Under the pieces are notes generated by a model. That model did no database searches. It was not told the DNA's origin and saw only the letters and a program-made list of their open reading frames with translations. The position numbers and the translations under genes are program-made. From Phytoseiulus persimilis (taxonomy: Eukaryota > Arthropoda > Arachnida > Mesostigmata > Phytoseiidae): DNA of 64,000 nt. The DNA is taken from positions 13,140,745 through 13,204,744 of the forward strand of contig CM075102.1 in NCBI GenBank assembly GCA_037576195.1, written 5' to 3'. The number at the start of each line of letters is the position of its first letter. Within the stretch, counting starts at the first letter, position 1. Below are positions 56,146 through 64,000 of the stretch, in pieces.

Positions 56146-56860
56146 TACTTTCCAACCCTGGAGGGGTGATTCCGAGACCAATCTGGCGATTACTTTCCAA
56201 CTCTGGAGGGATGATTCCGAGACCAATCTGGCGATTACTTCCCAACTCTGGAGGGGTGATTCCGGGGCCAATCTGAGCATTACTTTTCAACTCTGGAGGG
56301 GTGATTCCGGGGCCAATCTGAGCATTACTTCCCAACTCTGGAGGGGTGATGCCGAAACCAATCTGAGCATTACTTTCCAACTCTGGAGGGGTGATTCCGG
56401 GGCCAATCTGAGCATTTCTTTCCAACTCTGGAGGAGTGATTCCAGGGCCAATCTGAGAATTTCTTCCCAACTCTGGAGGGGTGATTCCGGGGCCAATCTG
56501 AGCACTTCTTTCCAACTCTGGGGGGGTGATGCCGAGACTAATCTGAGCATTACTTTCCAGCTCTGGAGGGGTGATTCCAGGGCCAATCTGAGCATTTCTT
56601 TCCAACTCTGGACGGGTGATGCCGAGACCAATCTGAGCATTACTTTCCAACTCTGGAGGGGTGATTCCAGGGCCAATCTGAGCATTTCTTTCCAACTCTG
56701 GAGGGGTGATTCCGAGACCAATCTGACCATCTCTTTCAAAATCAGAATACTGACCCAGTGAAGGGAGAGAAAGGTGCCTCGATGGCAGGGAGCGCCGTCC
56801 AACCGCGCGCAGCGCGGACGATTCCAGTCGGCCAGAGGCCGGCTGGTGTATCATATTCGG
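56146..56860 (-). mobile_element. 45-bp minisatellite element, left end lost
   Basis: About 13 units of 45 bp followed by the same right end as the 58546-62510 element (gacccagtgaagggagagaa ... ggccagaggccggctgg). Confidence 0.75.
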
Positions 56861-56889
56861 CTATCATATTATTTCACATGGTTTCTCAG

Positions 56890-57896
56890 CGCTCACCGAC
56901 AGCCGACAAACCGAAGAGGGACCACCCCCAACGCTGCAAAGAACAGGAGCAGAAATCGTCCCAGACGTCGGTGAGTTTTTTGAAGTTGTCTACATTCCTT
57001 GTGAATTTCATGTTCAGGCTCTGAGCAAGACGATCTAGCACCCGTCTGTAGCTCTGCCATGCCCTGCTGTGATCATTCGCTTCTCGCGAAATCCAGGGTC
57101 AGTTCGGGCATTGCTATTGTGAGATGATGGCATTTGCCTCAACCTGACAACTCGACGCCCATGATCCTATGATTTTGTGATCTCGCTCCGCAAACGCGAA
57201 CAACATCATTCCGAAGATTCTCGGAGTTGTAACTCTGAAGGGTCCCAGAGTTGAGTCTTTCCGCGGTGCTCTGAAAAGTTCCGAAGAGTCTCAGAGTTGT
57301 GATTCGGAAGTTTCCTGGAGTTGAGCTTTCCGTGGATCTTTGAGAAGTTACATATCATATGCGGCGGGTATCATATTTTCTTTCACATTGTTTCCTCAGA
57401 CGGTCGCCAATGTAACCAAGGTTCTCCAAATGCACTCGAGCATTATAACGCAACGATTCCAAAAATCATAAGACTCATGGCCGTTGCACCCGCAGTTTGC
57501 CGCGTAGAAAATATAGCAGACGCAGAAAAGCTATTGGTCAAACTCCGCCAATCGACCATTCTGCCAGATTTTGAGAAGGTCCCGTATAAAATAAAGCTTG
57601 CTCTGGCGGGGAGAGCCCCAAAACTAAGTGTAAATATTGAGACGTGGGTGAATGATGCCGAGGACGAGTCGGTTGAAGATTTCATTCGTCCCGTGATGTG
57701 GCAGTTATTCTGTGAAGCCCTAAAGCGTCTCGAGCATAATTCGGCATTGAGAAGTTACGGGCGGTTCTCCACGCGGAATCACTACGTTCGACTCTCGACA
57801 GGCTCAGGACAGAAATCTGGACGAACCAACGGGGCTCGTGGTCGCCTTGCTGGTGACCACGAAACCCTCGGGTTTGACCACTTTGCGAAACGTTAG
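56890..57896 (+). CDS. Candidate multi-exon gene, product unknown
   Basis: Exon 56890-56970 (81 nt, phase 1 at both ends) and exon 57400-57896 join in frame (acceptor ttgtttcctcag). The second exon encodes IPKIIRLMAVAPAVCRVENI, then ADAEKLLVKLRQSTILPDFE and LALAGRAPKLSVNIETWVND, an alpha-helical region that might be a gag-like capsid or a host protein; no motif decides. After the stop at 57894, another frame (57838-58026) has NHTQICLYCTKKLREFEKKK, so a frameshift may have cut a C-terminal zinc motif. The upstream exon-like block at 55135-55325 could be an older duplicate. A family search is needed before trusting this. Confidence 0.35.
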
Positions 57897-58000
57897 GAAG
57901 GACGGAAAGAACCACACCCAAATCTGCCTGTATTGCACGAAGAAACTCAGGGAATTTGAGAAGAAGAAAGGAGTAATCAGCGGTGTAGACCAGGCTCTTA

Positions 58001-58275
58001 GTCGGCTCGTTGGCCGTGTGGCATAAACCAACGCCTTGTGTGCCACGCTAAGCTAGCAATCGCGGGTTCGATCTCCGGCCGACAACAAAAATTTCTTATG
58101 TGGTAAAAAGAGGATTTAATTCATATCAGAATTAAATCTGAACCATCTTAAGACCCAAGCCCACCGCCCGCAATGGGATTTGCGAGGCGATAGGGAGTGT
58201 TACTGAAGCAATACCGAAAGGTGATTCCGGGACTCTTCTGAGGGCTGGCTGAGAGGTTCAGCCGGAAAACAAAGA
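58001..58275 (+). repeat. tRNA-derived SINE candidate
   Basis: 58001-58083 has pol III-like boxes (A box tggccgtgtgg near 58011, B box ggttcgatctcc at 58065-58076) and closing ends GTCGGCT / GGCCGAC that pair over 7 bp. A body follows that recurs at 7251-7362 plus 8237-8305. Too irregular in the anticodon arm to call a working tRNA. Confidence 0.5.
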
Positions 58276-58545
58276 CCAGGCTCCTAAACAAGGCCACGAT
58301 CACTTCGAATTCCATCATAAAAAAACCATTTGCATCCATCAGGACCAAGTGTCTTTCTTATGATAATACTCTTCTCCTATCTCCTTCGCCAATATGATTA
58401 AATCGGAATCCCCGAATATGAAGCAATGGGCAGAAGCAGTTCTCATTGCCAATACCAAATGGTGAAGAATAATCATGCTCATGAATCACAATGCTATTGA
58501 TGACAATATGAGAATATTGACTGTTATATTGATGAATTACAATCC
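58276..58545. other. No recognised gene
   Basis: AT-rich spacer between the SINE and the minisatellite element. Confidence 0.4.
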
Positions 58546-61500
58546 TTACTATATATAATCGGCTTAGTCTGTCAGTTTGTCAGTCTGTCAGTTTGTCCGT
58601 ACTTTTTCTGAAAGACATAAAGGTGATTCTGGGACCAATCTGAACATACTCTCCCGAGTCTGGAGAGGTGATTCCGGTACGAGTCTGACTATACTTTTCC
58701 AAAGCTGGAGGGGTGATTCTAGAACCAATCTGACCATACTTTTCAAAACGTGGAGGGGTGATTCTAGAACCAATCTGACCATACTTTTCAAAACGTGGAG
58801 GGGTGATTCCGGAACCGATCTGACCATTACTTTTCAAGTCTGGAGGGGTGATTCCGAGACCAATCTGAGCATTACTTCCCAACTCTGGAGGGGTGATTCC
58901 GAGACCAATCTGAGCATTACTTTCCAACTCTGGAGGGGTGATTCCGAGGACAATCTGAGCATTACTTCCCAACTCTGGAGGGGTGATTCCGGGGTCAATC
59001 TGAGCATTACTTTCCAACTCTGGAGGGGTGATTCCTAGGCCAATCTGAGCATTACTTCCCAACTCTGGAGGGGTGATTCCGAGACCAATCTGAGCATTAC
59101 TTCCCAACTCTGGAGGGGTGATTCCGGGGTCAATCTAAGCATTACTTTCCAACTCTGGAGGGGTGATTCCGGGGTCAATCTAAGCATTACTTTCCAACTC
59201 TGGAGGGGTGATTCCGAGACCAATCTGAGCATTACTTCCCAACTCTGGAGGGGTGATTTCGGGGTCAATCTAAGCATTACTTCCCAACTCTGGAGGGGTG
59301 ATTCCGGGGTCAATCTGAGCATTACTTTCCAACTCTGGAGGGGTGATTCCGGGGTCAATCTGAGCATTACTTTTCAAGTCTGGAGGGGTGATTCCGAGGA
59401 CAATCTGAGCATTACTTCCCAACTCTGGAGGGGTGATTCCGGGGTCAATCTGAGCATTACTTTCCAACTCTGGAGGGGTGATTCCGGGGTCAATCTGAGC
59501 ATAACTTTCCAACTCTGGAGGGGTGATTCCGGGGTCAATCTGAGCATTACTTTCCAACTCTGGAGGGGTGATTCCGAGACCAATCTGAGCATTACTTCCC
59601 AACTCTGGAGGGGTGATTCCGGGGTCAATCTAAGCATTACTTTCCAACTCTGGAGGGGTGATTCCGGGGTCAATCTAAGCATTACTTTCCAACTCTGGAG
59701 GGGTGATTCCGAGACCAATCTGAGCATTACTTTCCAACTCTGGAGGGGTGATTCCGAGGACAATCTGAGCATTACTTCCCAACTCTGGAGGGGTGATTCC
59801 GGGGTCAATCTGAGCATTACTTTCCAACTCTGGAGGGGTGATTCCGGGGTCAATCTGAGCATTACTTTCCAACTCTGGAGGGGTGATTCCGAGGCCAATC
59901 TGAGCATTACTTCCCAACTCTGGAGGGGTGATTCCGAGACCAATCTGAGCATTACTTCCCAACTCTGGAGGGGTGATTCCGGGGTCAATCTAAGCATTAC
60001 TTTCCAACTCTGGAGGGGTGATTCCGAGACCAATCTGAGCATTACTTCCCAACTCTGGAGGGGTGATTCCGAGACCAATCTGAGCATTACTTTCCAACTC
60101 TGGAGGGGTGATTCCGAGGACAATCTGAGCATTACTTCCCAACTCTGGAGGGGTGATTCCGGGGTCAATCTGAGCATTACTTTCCAACTCTGGAGGGGTG
60201 ATTCCGAGGCCAATCTGAGCATTACTTCCCAACTCTGGAGGGGTGATTCCGAGACCAATCTGAGCATTACTTCCCAACTCTGGAGGGGTGATTCCGGGGT
60301 CAATCTAAGCATTACTTTCCAACTCTGGAGGGGTGATTCCGAGGCCAATCTGAGCATTACTTCCCAACTCTGGAGGGGTGATTCCGGGGTCAATCTGAGC
60401 ATTACTCCCCAACTCTGGAGGGGTGATTCCGAGGCCAATCTGAGCATTACTTCCCAACTCTGGAGGGGTGATTCCGAGGCCAATCTGAGCATTACTCCCC
60501 AACTCTGGAGGGGTGATTCCGAGGCCAATCTGAGCATTACTTCCCAACTCTGGAGGGGTGATTCCGGGCTCAATCTGAGCATTACTTTCCAACTCTGGAG
60601 GGGTGATTCCGAGACCAATCTGGGCATTTCTTTCCAACTCTGGAGGGGTGATTCCGGGGTCAATCTGAGCATTACTTCCCAACTCTGGAGGGGTGATTTC
60701 GAGACCGATCTGAGCATTACTTTCCAACTCTGGAGGGGTGATTCCGGGCTCAATCTGAGCATTACTTTCCAACTCTGGAGGGGTGATTCCGAGACCAATC
60801 TGGGCATTTCTTCCCAACTCTGGAGGGGTGATTCCGGGTTCAATCTGAGCATTACTTTCCAGCTCTGGAGGGGTGATTCCGAGACCAATCTGGGCATTTC
60901 TTTCCAACTCTGGAGGGGTGATTCCGGGGTCAATCTGAGCATCACTTCCCAACTCTGGAGGGGTGATTTCGAGACCGATCTGAGCATTACTTCCCAACTC
61001 TGAAGGGGTGATTCCGAGACCAATCTGAGCATTACTTTCCAACTCTGGAGGGGGATTCCGGGGTCAATCTGAGCATTACTTCCCAACTCTGGAGGGGTGA
61101 TTCCGAGACCAATCTGAGCATTACTTTCCAACTCTGGAGGGGTGATTCCGGGATCAATCTGAGCATTACTTTCCAACTCTGCAGGGGTGATTACGGGGTC
61201 AATCTGAGCATTACTTCCCAACTCTGGAGGGGTGATTCCGGGGTCAATCTGAGCATTACTTTCCAACTCTGCAGGGGTGATTACGGGTTCAATCTGAGCA
61301 TTACTTCCCAACTCTGGAGGGGTGATTCCGAGACCAATCTGAGCATTACTTTCCAACTCTGGAGGGGTGATTCCGAAACCAATCTGAGCATTACTTTCCA
61401 ACTCTGGAGGGGTGATTCCGTGCTCAATCTGAGCATTACTTTCCAACTCTGGAGGGGTGATTCCGAGACCAATCTGAGCATTTCTTTCCAACTCTGGAGG

Positions 61501-62510
61501 GGTGATTCCGGGGTCAATCTGAGCATTACTTCCCAACTCTGGAGGGGTGATTCCGGGCTCAATCTGAGCATTACTTTCCAACTCTGGAGGGGTGATTCCG
61601 AAACCAATCTGAGCATTACTTTCCAACTCTGGAGGGGTGATTCCGTGCTCAATCTGAGCATTACTTTCCAACTCTGGAGGGGTGATTCCGAGACCAATCT
61701 GAGCATTTCTTTCCAACTCTGGAGGGGTGATTCCGGGGTCAATCTGAGCATTACTTCCCAACTCTGGAGGGGTGATTCCGGGCTCAATCTGAGCATTACT
61801 TTCCAACTCTGGAGGGGTGATTCCGAGACCAATCTGAGCATTTCTTTCCAACTCTGGAGGGGTGATTCCGGGGTCAATCTGAGCATTTCGTTCCAACCCT
61901 GGAGGGCTGATTCCGGGGTCAATCTGAGCATTACTTCCCAACTCTGGAGGGGTGATTCCGGGGTCAATTTGAGCATTATTTCCCAACTCTGGAGGGGTCA
62001 TTCCGGGGTCCGCCTGAGCATTACTTTCCAACTCTGGAGGGGTGATTCCGAGACCAATCTGAGCATTTCTTTCCAACTCTGGAGGGGTGATTCCGAGCTC
62101 AATCTGAGCATTACTTCCCAACTCTGGAGGGGTGATTCCGGGGTGAATTTGAGCATTATTTCCCAACTCTGGAGGGGTGATTCCGGGGTAAATCTGAGCA
62201 TTACTTTCCGACTCTGGAGGGGTGATTCCGGGGTCAATCTGAGCATTACTTTCCAACTCCGGAGCGGTGATTCCGAGACCAATCTGAGCATTACTTCCCA
62301 ACTCTGGAGGGGTGATTCCGGGGTCAATCTGAGCATTACTTTCCAACTTTGGAGGGGTGATTCCGAGACCAATCTGACCATACTTTTCAAAATCGGAATG
62401 CTGACCCAGTGAAGGGAGAGAAAAGTGCATCGATGGCAGGGAGCGCCGTCCAAGCGCGCGCAGCGCGGCTGACTCCAGTCGGCCAGAGGCCGGCTGGTTA
62501 TATATAGTAA
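58546..62510. mobile_element. TIR-flanked carrier of a large 45-bp minisatellite
   Basis: Ends TTACTATATATAATCGGC (58546) and the complement of TTACTATATATAACCAGCC (to 62510) are inverted repeats. The left subterminal part has tandem gtctgtcagtttgtc; the right has gacccagtgaagggagagaa and a GC-rich stem (gtcggccagaggccggc). No transposase inside. Three other members lie in the window. Confidence 0.7.
58640..62380. repeat. 45-bp minisatellite, about 80 units
   Basis: Unit ggaggggtgattccg(a/g)g..caatctgagcattactt.ccaactct. Very homogeneous, with higher-order alternation of gagacc, ggggtc, gaggcc and gggctc variants. As 45 is a multiple of 3, each frame repeats a 15-residue peptide without stops (for example ITPPELESNAQIGLG), giving a spurious open frame of over 1000 codons. 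Confidence 0.96.
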
Positions 62511-62874
62511 AGATTTGGGCTCACTACTTAGTCGGCGAACAGTCTCAATCTGAAAATGGGTTGAAGATCACGGCACAAAATAAACAGACAGAGTTTCGGT
62601 TAGAAACATCTAGCTCCTCAGAGCTGTGCTTCATTAGCTCTGGTTTATATACCCAGGGGAAAGTACTGTAACAGGTGGTAAGCAGATCCGGAGCTGGGTT
62701 GCCTTCGGATCTGTGTCAAGACATGCGGATGCAATACTGCGAAGTATCAGGGGTGAACTTCGTGTTCACCTCCAACTCTGACCGTTATCACACTGACGGG
62801 TTTCAGATACCCGCAATATTGCTAAATAATGCATCAGAATCCTCGAAGTTGAGACTTTCCATGGCTCCCGTACT
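62511..62874. other. Possible LTR remnant, no gene
   Basis: On the minus strand a TATA-like gggtatataaaccagagc (about 62640-62655) lies upstream of a T-rich stretch, LTR-like but without a partner copy in the window. Confidence 0.3.
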
Positions 62875-63700
62875 CAATCATGAACAGTTCCGTCGGCCTC
62901 GACTGCCCAAGCGGCGCGAGGTGAAGTTCGAGGTTCAGCTCTCTCGCCGCCCGCTCGCCGACCACGGTCACGGTGGCCTCAGTGTCAACGCTTGCTGTCC
63001 ATGGCAACCCGTTGATGAGAACCTTCTTCGCTCGGGTGCTGACTGGAAGTCTCTCCTGCTTGCATCTCGATCTGCCTGATCACCGCACTAGGACAGTGAC
63101 CGGCGAAGTGCCCGGTCTCATGACACCTGAAGCACGTCAGCGTTGATCGCGTGCCCGTAGAGCTCCTTGGTCAAGCACCAGCCGTGGCGCCTCGGCTTGC
63201 AGCGTCAGCCCCGACTCCGATTGTCGGCGTCTCGATGCATCTTGCCGACTCGCCCGCGCCACTAAGGTTGATTCGGTGTCGGTTTCTGCAAGTACCAGCG
63301 TTTGAGGACTTACACTCGGACAATCTGCAGCCCTTCTTCACTGCACGTCCCCGAATAGCAGTTTGTTGAACGCCAACGAATCGTGCAGATCCCGTTTGAC
63401 AGCGGAGTCATCCTCGTCCTTCCGTTCCCTGATTTCATGCACCGGAAACGAATATTCGGGCAACAGTCCCTTCAGAATGTGATTCTTGACACCTTCCGGT
63501 TCGAGCTTCAACTGTAGCGCAATGTTTCCCGTTCGCCGCGCGTATTCTTCTAGTCCTTCAGATTTCGCCTCCGCTGCCCCACACATCTTCGTCAAGATCA
63601 CACTGCGCGTGAAGTCTTCTGACCATTTGCCCCCTGTTTTGCCAACACCAATCGACTCGACCATCCATCCGCCCCAGCCCTGCAGCTCCATATAATCGCT
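62875..63700 (-). pseudogene. Ty3/Gypsy gag and protease remnant
   Basis: Minus strand. gag 63691-63338: RSVILTKMCGAAEAKSEGLE, EYARRTGNIALQLKLEPEGV and KNHILKGLLPEYS, the C-terminal capsid pattern. About 200 bp further, a CCHC knuckle (CFRCHETGHFAGHC, near 63130-63085), then a protease stretch KVLINGLPWTASVDTEATVT in which the catalytic DTGA is DTEA, then loss of similarity. Reading frames are broken between the parts. No RT follows. A different lineage from the nested Gypsy at 38877. Confidence 0.7.
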
Positions 63701-64000
63701 CTACCGAGTTGGATGTATCTATTGGCCGCTCCACTTACCTCTGGGGAGGTCGCTCATCGCCTTCAGGCTTCACGAGGCCGCCTTCAGCGATAATCTTCTC
63801 CAACAGTGCGGTCAGACGGGTCAGGGCTTCTCCGGCACTCATCTTGCTTCCCCTTTCTTTCGATCTTCCTTCTCTTTCTGTTCTCTTGTTGTTCTAGACA
63901 AGCTACCTCTCTCAGCGCCAAGGGGCGGCACTCTCTGTTCCGCCAATGAGTATCTCACACTACGGGATTGGAAACCCGGGAATCGTCGGATTTCTATTCA
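63701..64000. other. No recognised gene
   Basis: May be the upstream gag leader of the Gypsy remnant on minus; nothing else supported. Confidence 0.35.

Larger units (their letters stand above)
55326..56889. other. Intron-like stretch with both satellites
   Basis: 55326-55565 is the intron-like flank also present at 56971-57225; 55570-56145 is 46-bp satellite; 56146-56860 is the 45-bp minisatellite element. Confidence 0.5.

Noticed and set aside
58001..58083. A functional tRNA gene
   Set aside because: Acceptor ends pair and boxes A/B exist, but no convincing anticodon arm and the sequence continues into a dispersed repeat body.
58640..62380. CRISPR-like regular repeats
   Set aside because: Units are contiguous without spacers and the DNA is eukaryotic.
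59374..62430. Open frame of 1018 codons on the minus strand
   Set aside because: It is only the 45-bp minisatellite read in frame; the peptide changes to another frame's peptide after a 1-bp unit difference, and other frames are equally open.

Overview
The window is eukaryotic, almost certainly metazoan repeat-rich DNA. The evidence is spliceosomal introns of about 80-140 nt with GT...AG ends and preserved phase, LTR and non-LTR retrotransposons, hAT, Tc1/mariner and MULE/FLYWCH DNA transposons, and long minisatellites. The mixture (FLYWCH-MULE, R1/jockey-type LINEs, animal-like Copia) fits an arthropod, but I cannot name the species. I see no convincing ordinary host gene except a weak multi-exon candidate at 56890-57896.

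Layout. 1-2960: 3' half of a Copia element (A). 3588-4333: hAT-type MITE filled with a palindromic satellite, with a second small element inside it. 5612-6255: decayed carrier of a 45-bp minisatellite. 7363-8228: hAT-type insertion inside a SINE-related repeat; the uninterrupted repeat lies at 58086-58275. 10313-11690 and 24880-25640: two damaged copies of an unknown repeat with a coiled-coil ORF. 12489-21636: Copia element B on the minus strand with both 306-bp LTRs, interrupted by a LINE. 22426-24221: BED/hAT transposase pseudogene carrying its own hAT MITE. 25664-35013: 9.35-kb TA-flanked composite with long inverted arms, containing a six-exon FLYWCH-MULE transposase gene, a MITE, a fold-back and a Copia remnant. 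35690-49696: Copia element C on the plus strand, split by a Ty3/Gypsy element with a perfect 5-bp target duplication. 49697-51420 and 54385-56145: 46-bp satellite. 51916-53130: a second LINE. 56146-56860 and 58546-62510: 45-bp minisatellite carriers. 62875-63700: Gypsy gag/protease remnant.

The most interesting system is in the three Copia elements. Between pol and the 3' LTR each carries extra membrane-protein genes. (1) A sense-strand Env-like protein with signal peptide, a Cys ectodomain with spacing C-x3-C-x6-C-x13-C-x5/6-C-x9-C, a Pro-rich stalk, one TM helix and a basic tail. (2) In B and C, two convergent genes on the opposite strand for type II membrane proteins: short cytosolic or coiled-coil N-terminus, TM helix, in three of the four a phase-1 intron at or just after the TM, then a Ser/Thr-rich or short ectodomain ending in a C-x8-C-x7-C module. 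Element A has the Env-like gene and one convergent ORF. Gene order is the same in B and C although their sequences have diverged widely. I infer an envelope/attachment-like module in a Copia lineage, partly transcribed antisense to the retroelement. All copies show decay (stops, frameshifts, nested insertions), so present-day activity here is unlikely except perhaps for parts of A.
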